From Thalassotalea euphylliae (GTDB lineage: Bacteria; Pseudomonadota; Gammaproteobacteria; Enterobacterales; Alteromonadaceae), in the NCBI RefSeq assembly GCF_003390395.1, contig NZ_QUOV01000001.1, positions 1,860,001 through 1,924,000 on the forward strand: DNA of 64,000 bases, written 5' to 3'. The translations under genes and the position numbers were made by a program. Below the pieces are notes generated by a model. It was not told the DNA's origin. It did no database searches and saw only the letters and a program-made list of their open reading frames with translations. Positions 18,847 to 28,566 of the stretch are shown here, in pieces. How positions within the stretch are numbered: the stretch's first letter is position 1; every line of letters starts with the position of its first letter.

Positions 18847-19701
18847 TTACTGAATGGTATGTGGTAATTGGTAATGGGCAAGATAGGCTCTGGCGATATC
18901 TTTACGGTGCTTAATCGCATATTTGAACTTGGTAGATTCTGTATGAGCGGCGAAATAATAGTACTGGCCATCTTTTTCAACCACGCCAACAAACCAGCCT
19001 TGTGCCATCGTCGGGCTATAGGTTCCTGCCCCAGTTTTACCGTAAATTTTATAATCAAGTGTGTCGTGATTAAGCATTAAGGGCTTAAGCAATTCATAGG
19101 TACTGGCTTTTAGCGGTAGTTGTTTAGTGTACAGTCGCTGTAAAAATTTCACTTGTTCGATAGGTGAGATTTGTAAGCTAACACCTAGCCAGAACAAATC
19201 GAGACCAGCACTAATATCGCGGTTTCCGTAATCGAATGCATTAAGGTAATTCTGCATGCGCTCACCACCTACTTGGGTCGCAATAGCGCGATAGATAGGC
19301 ACATTGGAAACTTGATAAGCCGAGCGCAAGGTATGCTCGCCTGCCGTCCAACTGCTCGGCCACCATTTTTCTGGTGGGTAAGTGTTGGTGTCAGCGCGCA
19401 TAGTCTGCTCAAGATCGCGAACAATACCTAAATCTAAGGCTATCAACGAATTTGGAATTTTAAAGGTCGAAAATGGGCTAAAGCGCGTGTTAGCCCATTG
19501 TTCGTTATGAACTATTAACTTGTCTTCAGCGGTAAGCAGTACAAAAGTACATTTGCTGTCTGCTTGTTCACAAGGCAGGCTCGCTGGCGTGTTCGTATTT
19601 TCAGGTGCAGCTACAGTCGCATTGACCCAGGTTAAATAAACAATCGTGCTTAATGCAACGCTTGAAAGTGCCTTGCGAAATATTTCCATTTTTTTAATCA
19701 T
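18847..19701 (-). CDS. class D (OXA-type) beta-lactamase
   Basis: The product is 284 residues from the ATG at 19701, chosen because AAGGAAGG precedes it. A signal peptide ends near residue 31 (ATVAA). All class D landmarks are seen: STFK at 78-81 (catalytic Ser and the Lys that is carboxylated), SNV at 132-134, YGN at 158-160, KTG at 222-224 and GWFVG at 235-239. The FSTFKIPNSLIALDLG block is close in style to OXA-48-like and other environmental class D enzymes. It is periplasmic and hydrolyses beta-lactams; the spectrum cannot be told. It lies upstream of rlmJ, far from the integron, with codon use like its neighbours, so it looks like a native chromosomal gene. Confidence 0.92.
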   Translation of the reverse strand: MIKKMEIFRKALSSVALSTIVYLTWVNATVAAPENTNTPASLPCEQADSKCTFVLLTAEDKLIVHNEQWANTRFSPFSTFKIPNSLIALDLGIVRDLEQTMRADTNTYPPEKWWPSSWTAGEHTLRSAYQVSNVPIYRAIATQVGGERMQNYLNAFDYGNRDISAGLDLFWLGVSLQISPIEQVKFLQRLYTKQLPLKASTYELLKPLMLNHDTLDYKIYGKTGAGTYSPTMAQGWFVGVVEKDGQYYYFAAHTESTKFKYAIKHRKDIARAYLAHYQLPHTIQ

Positions 19702-19770
19702 TGCCTTCCTTAAATTGGTCATTGCTTTTGTTAAATGAACAATATGTTTAGCTTTTTCAGTTAAATCAGA

Positions 19771-20343
19771 TTAGTGAAGTGCCGCACGAAATGGCAGTTT
19801 TTCACAAATAGCCGCTTCAGCAATTAATATTTCTTCCAAGCGCACATCTACCTCAGTTTTTTCAAAGTACTCGTAAGCCAGTTCAACAAACAAGTTTTTG
19901 TGTTTTTCTTCCGATTTAGCAATGGCAACGTAAAAATCTTTGTCTTTACCTGCAGGTAATGCCTCAGCAACTAGCGCGAAACGCTCATGACCGCGGGCTT
20001 CAATAACACCTGCGACTAACAAACGATCCATTAAAAATTCATCGCGACCACGGCGAAATAGAGCGCGGATTTCTTTAATGTAATTGTCTTTTTTATCGTC
20101 AGCTAGTTGCACGTCACGGGCGATTAATAGCTTTAATACTTGTTTAAAGTGAATCAACTCTTCTAGCGCTAAGTCGGTCATCGCTTTCACTAACTTTAGG
20201 CGATCAGGATAGTGTGACAGCATTGACATGGCCATGCCTGACGCTTTCTTTTCTGCAGCTGCGTGATCTTGCAAAAAGGCATCAAAATCTGCCATTACAG
20301 CTTCAGTCCATTCAAATGGGGTGTGGTACTTCAATTCAAACAT
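19771..20343 (-). CDS. miaE: tRNA-(ms2io6A) hydroxylase MiaE
   Basis: This 190-residue ferritin-like diiron monooxygenase has helical segments with the metal-binding carboxylates and His: HAAAEKKASGMAMSM, LALEELIHFKQVL, and AKSEEKHKNLFVELAYEY. MiaE hydroxylates the isopentenyl group of modified A37 in tRNAs reading U-starting codons. Length and motifs match the family. It stands alone between the OXA gene and a sulfotransferase on the same strand. Confidence 0.9.
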   Translation of the reverse strand: MFELKYHTPFEWTEAVMADFDAFLQDHAAAEKKASGMAMSMLSHYPDRLKLVKAMTDLALEELIHFKQVLKLLIARDVQLADDKKDNYIKEIRALFRRGRDEFLMDRLLVAGVIEARGHERFALVAEALPAGKDKDFYVAIAKSEEKHKNLFVELAYEYFEKTEVDVRLEEILIAEAAICEKLPFRAALH

Positions 20344-20471
20344 AGCGATATCGTCTTCTAGAGCGTAAATTACAAAGCGCTAGCGAGTCATTTTACTAGC
20401 ACTATAAAAGGCGGCGATTTTACCAGTGTTAGCGCTTTTGGCAAAGCATTAACAGGGCTGCTTGTACGCTT

Positions 20472-21164
20472 TTAAATGGATAAATGAGCGAGTTGGCTAT
20501 CAATGCGGCCATTGCGGGTTGATGCTATTTTTAGCGGATGATTAATTTTGTTCCACTCAGTGACTTTGCCTTTCATATTAATCAGCGGAAATTCCCCTTG
20601 CGTGTTGCTGGGTAATCCTAAAAACGCAATAAGCTTGGCAAAGCTGTCAGGCGCTGCAATATCTAGGGTTAATAAGTCTTGTGGGCGATTGGCAAAATAA
20701 TGAGCTACACCTTGTTGGTGTTTATCATAACAAGCCATTAAAAATTCATCGCTGGCGATATTTTCTATTGTGAGTGGTGCAAACACTTGGTTAAAACAAC
20801 GCTTTAAATGAGGATTAAAACCGCCATCGTCACGTTGCAAATTTTGATACATACGGCTTAGCAATTGGCGAATTGACGGCAGCCACTTATCAAGGTCACG
20901 GGTTAAATAGATAAACTTGCTGTTAGGGTAGTGCTTATCTAGTGCTTGGTAATCACAAAACACGGGCGTGTCAGCAATCACTTGGGCTTCCTCAAGACAG
21001 CTTTGCAAATAGGCAGTGTGGGCAGTTTTGTAACCCAGCGCCAACATAGTGACACATATGCTAGTCGTTGCAGTGCGCGGTAAGCCAATGATCCAGATTT
21101 TCGGTGCTGCTGATAAATCTTGAGCAAGAGCAGGAGAATGGTGAGTTGATAGCGGGTTGTTCAT
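20472..21164 (-). CDS. sulfotransferase-family protein
   Basis: This 230-residue protein has an N-terminal PAPS-binding P-loop-like motif (IWIIGLPRTATTSICVTML) and a second conserved segment (SKFIYLTRDLDKWLPSIRQL), where the Arg contacts the 3'-phosphate. This is the layout of the small bacterial and eukaryotic-like sulfotransferases (P-loop NTPase fold). Acceptor unknown. It is cytoplasmic, with no visible partner genes. Confidence 0.8.
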   Translation of the reverse strand: MNNPLSTHHSPALAQDLSAAPKIWIIGLPRTATTSICVTMLALGYKTAHTAYLQSCLEEAQVIADTPVFCDYQALDKHYPNSKFIYLTRDLDKWLPSIRQLLSRMYQNLQRDDGGFNPHLKRCFNQVFAPLTIENIASDEFLMACYDKHQQGVAHYFANRPQDLLTLDIAAPDSFAKLIAFLGLPSNTQGEFPLINMKGKVTEWNKINHPLKIASTRNGRIDSQLAHLSI

Positions 21165-21346
21165 AAACAGCGAGAATCGATCAGAGTGAATAGCGAATAA
21201 GATGATAAAGCCGCGAGATTATAACAAATCATCTCAGGCTAGCTAAAGTGGGTTATCAAATTTGGTCCCTTAAAAGAAGATTTCTTAAATGCACTTTATC
21301 CAAATGCGAAGCAATAAAAAGAAGTTATTAGCCTTGCCAGTTGAGT

Positions 21347-21820
21347 CTATATCCAGCGACGCACTTGCTCACAGTATTCGTGGTAAGGCTCACCAAATAG
21401 TTGGTTGAGCATTCGCTCTTCCGGTTTAATTTGAAATTGCGTCATATAGCCAACAAATACGCCACACCAAACAAGGGTGAAGGGGTGTTGTAAATACACG
21501 GCGTAAGCGATTAGCATCAATAAAAATCCCAAGTACATGGGGTTACGTGTAATTCGATAAATCCCCGTTTTGACCAGACTTGAAGCGTCACTTGGCGTCA
21601 TCGGGTTTACCGTCGTTTGGGCTTTTCTAAATGCATAAATGCCAGCAAAAATAACCAAAGCGCCAAGCAATAACAAAGCGCCAGCAAGCTGAACGCCATA
21701 GTCGCTTGTAAAGGAAAAAGTAACGGTAAAGTGCGGTAGTAGTTGGTGAGTAAACCACATCAGCAGCAACGATATTACTACCAACAAAACCGGAGGTATT
21801 TTAAGTTCAAGTTTTTCCAT
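21347..21820 (-). CDS. isoprenylcysteine carboxyl methyltransferase-like membrane protein
   Basis: The product is 157 residues from the ATG at 21820, preceded by AGGGA; the open frame extends upstream without support. Four membrane segments are visible (VLLVVISLLLMWF, LAGALLLLGALVIFAGIYAF, MYLGFLLMLIAYAVYL, LVWCGVFVGYMTQF). The conserved GIYRITRNPMYLG and EERML-x-x-x-FG-x-x-Y-x-x-Y-C-x-x-V-R-R-W motifs are those of the ICMT/PEMT family, AdoMet-dependent methyltransferases of the inner membrane. The bacterial substrate is unknown. Confidence 0.87.
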   Translation of the reverse strand: MEKLELKIPPVLLVVISLLLMWFTHQLLPHFTVTFSFTSDYGVQLAGALLLLGALVIFAGIYAFRKAQTTVNPMTPSDASSLVKTGIYRITRNPMYLGFLLMLIAYAVYLQHPFTLVWCGVFVGYMTQFQIKPEERMLNQLFGEPYHEYCEQVRRWI

Positions 21821-22000
21821 TTTTCCCTGTTTTCCTCTTTTTATATTCCTTAAATACAACTGCGAAGCCTAGTTATTGCCAATAAATGTGTACGCTGATA
21901 GAACCTTGTTTTGTCGCTAATCTCAACTAGCTAAACTGGCGCGTATCAATCGCTTAGGTATATACTGCCAGTCCCGAATATTCTAATAAATATTATTTTT

Positions 22001-23701
22001 ATGAAAAAATTATCTTCTGTAATGCTAGCCAGTGCAGCTTTGCTGTCGGTTGCTGGCTGTAATGATAAGCCTGCAACTGAATCAGAAAGCGCCACTAAAG
22101 CCGAAATGACAGCGGAAATGGCTGCAAAAGCTGCGATGACCAATTCAGCCGAAGTGTTTAATCAAAGCTATAACAGCATCAATGGTGAACAATTAGCAGA
22201 GCATGTAAAAGTGCTAGCGTCAGATAAATTCGCGGGTCGAGCGCCATCAAGCATTGGTGAAACGCTAACACTAGAGTACTTAACTGAGCAATTTAAAGCC
22301 TTAGGGTTAGTGCCGGGTAATGGCGACAGCTTTTTACAACAAGTGCCTTTAGTGTCTATTGAAGCATCGACTGATATGGCGTTATCAATCGGCGGTAAAG
22401 ACTACAAATTTAAAGAAGATATGGTAATGAGCTCAAGCCGCATTACTGAGCTATCTGAGCTAAAAGATTCTGAGCTGGTTTTTGTTGGTTACGGTGTGAA
22501 CGCGCCTGAATATAACTGGAACGATTACGAAGGGTTAGACGTTAAAGGTAAAACTGTGGTCATGCTCGTTAATGATCCGGGTTTTGCCACCAAGAACCCT
22601 GAGTTATTCACTGGTGAAGCCATGACCTACTATGGCCGCTGGACATACAAATACGAAGAAGCCAGCCGCCAAGGCGCAGAAGGCGCAATTATTATTCATG
22701 AAACTGCCCCAGCATCTTATGGTTGGAATGTGGTGAAAAATTCATGGACTGGCGCGCAATTTGGCTTCCAACGTGATGATAACAACATGGGACGCGTTGC
22801 CGTTGAAGGTTGGATCACCAGTGAAGTTGCCACCGAGTTATTTAATAAAGCAGGTTTAAACTTTGCTGAAGCGAAAATGAATGCGGCAAAAGGTAGTTAC
22901 CATGTCGATATGGGCGATTTAACGGCTTCCGTGACCGTGAAAAACACGATCAAAAAATCAGTGTCTAACAACTTTATCGCGACCTTACCAGGCACCAAAA
23001 AATCAGATGAGCACATTATTTACAGTGCTCACTGGGATCATTTAGGCACAGATACAGCACTTGACGGCGACCAAATCTATAACGGCGCAGTTGATAACGC
23101 GACGGGTACAGCAGCACTGATTGAAGTGGCAGAAGCGTTCACTAAATTAGATGTAAAACCAGAGCGTTCAATTACTTTCTTGGCGGTAACTGCTGAAGAA
23201 CAAGGTTTGTTAGGCTCAAAATTCTATGCTGCGAATCCTGTTATTCCTGCCAACAAAACTGTTGCCAACATCAATATGGACGCACTGGGTGTTAATGGTA
23301 AAAGCGCCGATGTTGCGGTGTATGGTTTAGGTCAATCTGAGCTAGATAACTACTTAACGAAAGCGGCGGAAAAACAAGGCCGAGTCATTTCAGGTGATCC
23401 TCGCCCAGCGGCGGGTATTTACTACCGCTCAGATCACTTTGCCTTTGCTAACATCGGTATTCCAGCGTTATACGCGAAAAGCGGTGCTCAGCCTGCTGAT
23501 GAAGCAACAGCGAAGTTACGTGAAATGTTAGATCCGAAACTGAAGAAGTGTTACCACAACCTTTGTGATGAATATTCTGATGAGTGGGATTTATCTGGCG
23601 CAGTGCAAGATATGCAGGCATTTTTTGAAATTGGCTATGAGTTATCTAGCGAAAATGTATGGCCAAAATGGAGCGAGAGCTCTGAATTTAAAAGACAGTA
23701 A
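22001..23701 (+). CDS. M28-family zinc peptidase, lipoprotein
   Basis: This 566-residue protein has a lipobox SVAGC (Cys20), so it is probably lipid-anchored in the envelope. A PA-like insert domain (about 140-300) precedes the peptidase core. Zinc ligands and catalytic residues are seen in YSAHWDHLGTD, NGAVDNATGTAAL, VTAEEQGLLGSKF, NINMDALGV and YYRSDHFAFAN. It belongs to the aminopeptidase/carboxypeptidase M28 group and likely removes amino acids from peptides outside the cytoplasm. The Ala/Lys/Glu/Met-rich linker after the lipid anchor is typical of surface lipoproteins. Confidence 0.92.
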   Translation: MKKLSSVMLASAALLSVAGCNDKPATESESATKAEMTAEMAAKAAMTNSAEVFNQSYNSINGEQLAEHVKVLASDKFAGRAPSSIGETLTLEYLTEQFKALGLVPGNGDSFLQQVPLVSIEASTDMALSIGGKDYKFKEDMVMSSSRITELSELKDSELVFVGYGVNAPEYNWNDYEGLDVKGKTVVMLVNDPGFATKNPELFTGEAMTYYGRWTYKYEEASRQGAEGAIIIHETAPASYGWNVVKNSWTGAQFGFQRDDNNMGRVAVEGWITSEVATELFNKAGLNFAEAKMNAAKGSYHVDMGDLTASVTVKNTIKKSVSNNFIATLPGTKKSDEHIIYSAHWDHLGTDTALDGDQIYNGAVDNATGTAALIEVAEAFTKLDVKPERSITFLAVTAEEQGLLGSKFYAANPVIPANKTVANINMDALGVNGKSADVAVYGLGQSELDNYLTKAAEKQGRVISGDPRPAAGIYYRSDHFAFANIGIPALYAKSGAQPADEATAKLREMLDPKLKKCYHNLCDEYSDEWDLSGAVQDMQAFFEIGYELSSENVWPKWSESSEFKRQ

Positions 23702-23781
23702 CTACCGTTTTTTAATGATTTAAACGCCTCGCTTACACAATGAAAGCATGCGATTAAAATTGGCGTTTAAAATAAGTGATT

Positions 23782-23809
23782 AAAAGGGAGCCATAGTGCT
23801 CCCTTTTTT
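23782..23809 (+). terminator. terminator after the M28 peptidase
   Basis: AAAAGGGAGC pairs with GCTCCCTTTT around a 6-base loop and is followed by a T run, 80 bases after the stop. A weaker outer pairing (23721-23728 with 23762-23769) precedes it. Confidence 0.85.
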
Positions 23810-23946
23810 GGCTCTATTCGTTAACTATAAGTGAGCATTATTGTTTAGCCGTTCGTTATATTCAATCTCATGCGAATGCACACTGGTCAAGCCTAGGTTC
23901 GCATAGTAACCTTTTATTGAAAAGTTAGGGAATACAAGGAGTTGTT

Positions 23947-24600
23947 TTGATTGCCGTAGACAATTTAAGCTTTAGTCGTTACCAAGGTGGTCGTGAGTTT
24001 CCAATTTTGCGAGAGTTAAGCTTGTCGCTAATTAAAGGCGAACAGCTTGCTTTACTGGGCGATAGTGGCTCTGGTAAAACAACACTACTCCATATTCTTG
24101 CGGGCTTATTACCTGCAGACCAAGGCTCAGTGTCTATTGACGAGTTTGAGCTTACCGAAATGGGGGACACGGACCTTGCCTTATATCGTCGTCAATTGGG
24201 GCTTATTTTCCAACACTATCAATTGCTTGATTGCCTAACGGTTAAGCAAAATATTCTGTTTCAATTTCAACTAAATTTTCCAAAGCAAATCGCACACGAA
24301 TTTGATGCACTCGTTAAGGCACTTGGCTTAGCGCACAAGCTAGATGCTATGCCGCATGAGTTATCAGGTGGTGAACAGCAGCGCGTTGGTATTGCTCGAG
24401 CATTACTCAATCAGCCGAAATTAGTACTTGCCGATGAACCCACAGGCAACTTAGACCAAACTCGCTCTCATCAGGTGGTTCAGCTACTAACTAAGCTTTG
24501 TCGAGAGCGCGACGTTAATTTGGTAATGGTAACTCACAGTCAGCAACTTACTGACTATTTTGATCGTGTTGAAATTTTAAGAGACGGTCAATTTGCTTAG
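23947..24600 (+). CDS. ABC exporter ATP-binding protein (LolD/MacB type, AttE-like)
   Basis: This 217-residue ATPase starts at a TTG (23947) with an AAGGAG ribosome site 6 bases upstream; no nearby ATG fits. Walker A LLGDSGSGKTTLLH, Q-loop LIFQHYQLLDCLT, signature LSGGEQQRVGIARALL and Walker B LVLADEPTGNLD are all present, of the MacB/LolD class that works with FtsX-like permeases. Its last 8 bases overlap the permease gene. With the permease and the secreted lipoprotein it makes an operon resembling Agrobacterium attEFGH. Confidence 0.9.
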   Translation: MIAVDNLSFSRYQGGREFPILRELSLSLIKGEQLALLGDSGSGKTTLLHILAGLLPADQGSVSIDEFELTEMGDTDLALYRRQLGLIFQHYQLLDCLTVKQNILFQFQLNFPKQIAHEFDALVKALGLAHKLDAMPHELSGGEQQRVGIARALLNQPKLVLADEPTGNLDQTRSHQVVQLLTKLCRERDVNLVMVTHSQQLTDYFDRVEILRDGQFA

Positions 24601-27235
24601 CTCAAATACAGCACGTGTGATTGATGTGAATGCCATTTGGCGAATTCTCGTTACGCATATTGCTTTTTATCGCCAACGCCCGTGGTTAATGGCGTTATTC
24701 GTATTGGGCTTTAGTTTAGGTAGTGCGCTACTTACGGCAATTACAGGGCTGAATCAAGAAGCTAAAACCCGATATAGCCATTCTTCTGCGCTTATTGAAA
24801 ACCCCGTTACGCATATTATTCAGCCGCTAATTGGCCAAGAATATCTTCCTGGTGAGCTCTGGCTGAAACTTCGAAAAAACGGATTTACGAATGCGCAGCC
24901 TATTTTACGTGGCAGATTAACGGCAACAACAGGGCAAACGCTTAATATTCAGGGGATAAATTCATTGCTTTGGCTGCAAGCAGGAACCAGCAGTCAGCAA
25001 CAAAAGCAGCAGCAACAAGAGTTGGTTAGCCGTTTATTTGATTCAACTAGTACCAGCAATTCAAATGACGCAGATTACGATGACATGAGCTTTGATAATA
25101 ATGCCAATAGTGCCGCGTCACCAAGTATTTACTCACCGCTTACAACCTTGTTTGTTGATAGCCAATTCACGCAAAGACTAGCAACTAAAACAGCAAACGG
25201 CGATGCAACAGCAAGCAGCGAGATGACAGTAAATGGTGAAGCTGTAAAGTTGGCACCTGTGTTTGAGCTCAATTCGCAACAGGCCCAGCCACTAGTCAAA
25301 TTTGTTGATGGTATCGGGCTATGGGCAATTACCGACTTAGCACTTGCTGATCATTTGCTCGATGCACAAGGTCAGTTAAGTTTTATCGAGCTTAGCGAGT
25401 TAACACGCGATCAAATTAGTAATATCGAAGCATTAATTGCTGGTCAAGCGAGGTTAGTTCAAGCAGATCAACAAAATTTTGATGTGCTTTCCGGTGCATT
25501 CTTTTTCAATTTAACGGCACTGGCACTTTTGGGTTATGTCGTTGCGGCGTTTTTAAGCTATAACGCGATTAAGCTCACCATGTCGGCGCGCAAGAAATTA
25601 CTCAATCAGCTGTATTTGCTGGGCTGCTCGAAAAAAAGCATTCAAGTGAGTTTAATCATAGAGCTTGTCGCCGTGAGTGTGATCACCGCCTTGATAGGTG
25701 CTTGGGGTGGCTACCTCATTGCCAATGCGCTAGTGCTCGATGTGAATCGCACATTAATGGGGCTTTATCAGCTAGAAAAAGCCTTAGTGGTTAACTGGCA
25801 ATGGACTAATGTTGCTATTGGCTTTGTACTAAATGTTAGTGCGCTAGCCTTTATGTTGATTAGCCAGATTAAAGGTTTAAAACAATATCGTCAAAAACTG
25901 TTTATTGCCTTGCTGTTGCTGACGAGCGTTAGCTTTTTGTGGCTGTTTAACTTTGCCGACACTAAGTTTCAAGCTTTGCTACTGTGTTTTGCTATTTTAG
26001 TGATGTTTATTCTACTGGTACCAAGGCTGCTTAATGGTTTATCAAGAATTCGCTTAAGCACCAGCACAACATGTACAAAGCATCCGTTAATTCAGTGGCT
26101 ACATGGTGATACCAAACAACATATTAGCGATCTCACCATCGCCATTGTGGCGATATTAGTCGCGTTGGGCAGTGCGATTGGCATGCAGATTATGGTGACA
26201 AGTTTTAGCAAAACACTGAATGCCCATTTGGAAAAGCAACTAAGCGCTGATATTTATTTACGCACAGACAAGGTAACTGCGGAATTTCGAGCGATGCTGA
26301 GTGCCCAGCCAGAGGTGAAGCAGGTGAGCGTTTATTTCCAAAGTGATGGTGAAGTGCAAACGCTACCCGCCAAACTTGCTAGTTTTGGCGATAGTCACTT
26401 ATATTACCAGCATATTTCACTAACCAGCGGCAAGCCAGTAAATATCAGTCACTTTGCTGAAAATGGCTGCTTGGCTAATGAACAAGCAAGCATTAGATTT
26501 GGTATCAAACTTGGCGATAGGGTGCACTTCAAACAGAACGCGATAGACTTTCCGTGTCGTATTTCGGGCTTTTTCTACGATTATGGTAACCCACTAATGT
26601 CATTTTTTACGCTTGAAGCTCGCCATCAATTAGCAAAGCTGAGTGGCCGTCATTATGGTTATTCGATTCGATTGGCTGAGGAAGATACATCGGTTGAGCT
26701 TTTTAGTGAGCGCTTAATCAACGAGTTTAATCAAGACAGCAGCAAAATCTTACCCAATAAGCGCTTTAAACAATTTGCCAATGCACTGTTTGAAAACACC
26801 TTTGTTGTCACCAAAGCCCTCAACGCCTTTATTTTAGCGATTGCATTGCTCAGCCTTTGCACCAGTTTATTGAGTTTAGGCGCTAACCAACGCAAACAGC
26901 TAGTTATATTGAATCATCTGGGGGTAACTCAACGTCAGCTATTGATAATGAAGCTTTTGCAAACCAGTATTATTGTGTTGTTTACTGTGTTGTTTGCTTT
27001 GCCCTTAGGGCTGGCACTTGGCGTAGCATTGTTAAAATTTGTGATGCCGATTGCATTTGGTTGGACGATTCATTTCCATTTGGATAGTCCTGCAATTATA
27101 CAAACATGCCTGCTGCTAATGGTTGCCGCTATGGTCTGTGCCTATCTTCCCTTGCGGCAATTGGCTTATCGCCATGCAACTCGCCGTTCACCTAGCCGTT
27201 CACTTGGCCGTTCACCCAAGCAGCTAAAGAGTTAG
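24593..27235 (+). CDS. FtsX/MacB-type ABC transporter permease (fused AttF/AttG-like)
   Basis: This 880-residue protein with two FtsX-like halves corresponds to the two permeases of the AttEFGH system in one chain. Membrane helices are seen near residues 30-50, in the centre (LTALALLGYVVAAFLSYNA, LIIELVAVSVITALIGAWGG, IALLLLTSVSFLWLF, LLLCFAILVMFILLV), and at the end (AFILAIALLSLCTSLLSLG, LLQTSIIVLFTVLFALPLG, CLLLMVAAMVCAYLPL). Large periplasmic loops lie between. A Gln-rich and Asp/Asn/Ser-rich stretch (residues about 125-180) interrupts the first loop. The TTG start at 24593 overlaps the ATPase gene, implying translational coupling. Confidence 0.85.
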   Translation: MLSSNTARVIDVNAIWRILVTHIAFYRQRPWLMALFVLGFSLGSALLTAITGLNQEAKTRYSHSSALIENPVTHIIQPLIGQEYLPGELWLKLRKNGFTNAQPILRGRLTATTGQTLNIQGINSLLWLQAGTSSQQQKQQQQELVSRLFDSTSTSNSNDADYDDMSFDNNANSAASPSIYSPLTTLFVDSQFTQRLATKTANGDATASSEMTVNGEAVKLAPVFELNSQQAQPLVKFVDGIGLWAITDLALADHLLDAQGQLSFIELSELTRDQISNIEALIAGQARLVQADQQNFDVLSGAFFFNLTALALLGYVVAAFLSYNAIKLTMSARKKLLNQLYLLGCSKKSIQVSLIIELVAVSVITALIGAWGGYLIANALVLDVNRTLMGLYQLEKALVVNWQWTNVAIGFVLNVSALAFMLISQIKGLKQYRQKLFIALLLLTSVSFLWLFNFADTKFQALLLCFAILVMFILLVPRLLNGLSRIRLSTSTTCTKHPLIQWLHGDTKQHISDLTIAIVAILVALGSAIGMQIMVTSFSKTLNAHLEKQLSADIYLRTDKVTAEFRAMLSAQPEVKQVSVYFQSDGEVQTLPAKLASFGDSHLYYQHISLTSGKPVNISHFAENGCLANEQASIRFGIKLGDRVHFKQNAIDFPCRISGFFYDYGNPLMSFFTLEARHQLAKLSGRHYGYSIRLAEEDTSVELFSERLINEFNQDSSKILPNKRFKQFANALFENTFVVTKALNAFILAIALLSLCTSLLSLGANQRKQLVILNHLGVTQRQLLIMKLLQTSIIVLFTVLFALPLGLALGVALLKFVMPIAFGWTIHFHLDSPAIIQTCLLLMVAAMVCAYLPLRQLAYRHATRRSPSRSLGRSPKQLKS

Positions 27236-27244
27236 TCAAAAATC

Positions 27245-28453
27245 ATGGACAGAATCACCGTGAAATCTCAATCCCTAAGCATGTTAATGATTATGGCTAT
27301 GTTGTTCGTATTCGGCTGCCAGCCAATGAACAAGACGAATGACAATGCAGGCGAAAGCTCAGCATGGCAAACAGCAAGTGGTGAGCAGGTTAAAAAGGGA
27401 GTGCCCTTGGTGTTTCCTCAAGATCATGGTGCTCATCAAAAACAAGGTATCGAGTGGTGGTATTTAACCGCCAATTTAACCGCAACCACAGGCGAAACCT
27501 TTGGCGTTCAGTGGACGTTATTTCGCACCCTAATGCCTATGGTTAATATGCCTATGGTTAATGCTGGTGAAAAATTAAAAGAACCTTCAAACAAAGATAA
27601 TTCGACTCAAACACAGTTCAACTGGTGGGATAACAATCTGTATTTTGCCCATTTTGCTGTGCAACACCAACAGCAGCACGTTGCCTTTGAGCGTTTTGCA
27701 CGGGCAGGGCAAGCAAGTGTGCGTCACTCACCATTTGTTGCCGAAATTGATAATTGGCAGTTAGCAAGTCAAGGCAGTTCATTTCTTCCGCTCACACTCA
27801 ATGCCGCTGATGGTGATTATCGGCTCAATATCTCATTGAGTGATAGCCCACGTGTATTGCATGGCGAACAGGGTTATAGCCAAAAAACGGGCGCAGGGCA
27901 CGCGTCATATTATTACAGCTACCCATTTTTAGCGGTGAATGGTGAACTGACCTTTGCGGGCAAAAAATATCAAGTATCGGGCAATGCTTGGTATGACCGA
28001 GAGTGGTCTGCAAGTTTGTTAAGTCAAGAACAGCTAGGTTGGGACTGGTTTAGCTTAGTGCAAGATGAAGCCAGCCAAAATGCACATGAAAACATGAGCG
28101 CCAAGGTTCACCACAAAGAAAGTGCTGACTATGTAAAGGGGTTAATGGTTTTTTGTATTCGAGGCGCAGCACAAACCTATGACTATTGCAGCGGTAGTAA
28201 AATTAGCAAACGCGGCGAGGTGAGCCATATCAATCAAGGAGATGTTGATATTAACGTCGTCGATACCGTTACTTTGGATGGCCGTAAATATCCGCGGAAG
28301 TGGCAAATCAAAGTGCGTGATATGCCTGCTATATCAATAGAGACGATCACGCGAGATTCACGCAATCAATTGACGTTTCCTTATTGGGAAGGGCGAGTAA
28401 AGGCCAGTGGTGGCTTTAATGGGGTAGGTTATGCAGAGCTGACAGGCTATTAA
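27245..28453 (+). CDS. AttH-like lipocalin/CrtC-fold lipoprotein
   Basis: This 402-residue protein has a lipobox (LFVFGC, Cys25). The core matches the AttH / carotenoid 1,2-hydratase-like fold: FPQDHGAHQKQGIEWWYLTANL near residues 58-80, GVQWTLFRT, and SGNAWYDREWS-x-x-L near 250. In Agrobacterium and many gammaproteobacteria this protein accompanies an AttEFG exporter, as here, starting 9 bases after the permease stop. The function of the system is unresolved; export or handling of a lipid-like molecule is the usual guess. Confidence 0.87.
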   Translation: MDRITVKSQSLSMLMIMAMLFVFGCQPMNKTNDNAGESSAWQTASGEQVKKGVPLVFPQDHGAHQKQGIEWWYLTANLTATTGETFGVQWTLFRTLMPMVNMPMVNAGEKLKEPSNKDNSTQTQFNWWDNNLYFAHFAVQHQQQHVAFERFARAGQASVRHSPFVAEIDNWQLASQGSSFLPLTLNAADGDYRLNISLSDSPRVLHGEQGYSQKTGAGHASYYYSYPFLAVNGELTFAGKKYQVSGNAWYDREWSASLLSQEQLGWDWFSLVQDEASQNAHENMSAKVHHKESADYVKGLMVFCIRGAAQTYDYCSGSKISKRGEVSHINQGDVDINVVDTVTLDGRKYPRKWQIKVRDMPAISIETITRDSRNQLTFPYWEGRVKASGGFNGVGYAELTGY

Positions 28454-28566
28454 TTTGTTTCGTATAACATGATAAAAACAACATGATTTTATTGTTATTT
28501 TATTCAAATCGGGTGCTAAAATCTAAAGCATATACAACAGGATAATTAATAGAAGGAGGCTGTACT

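Noticed and set aside
18847..19701. OXA gene as an integron cassette
   Set aside because: No attC or core is seen near it, it lies 25 kb from intI, and it is coupled to the core gene rlmJ.
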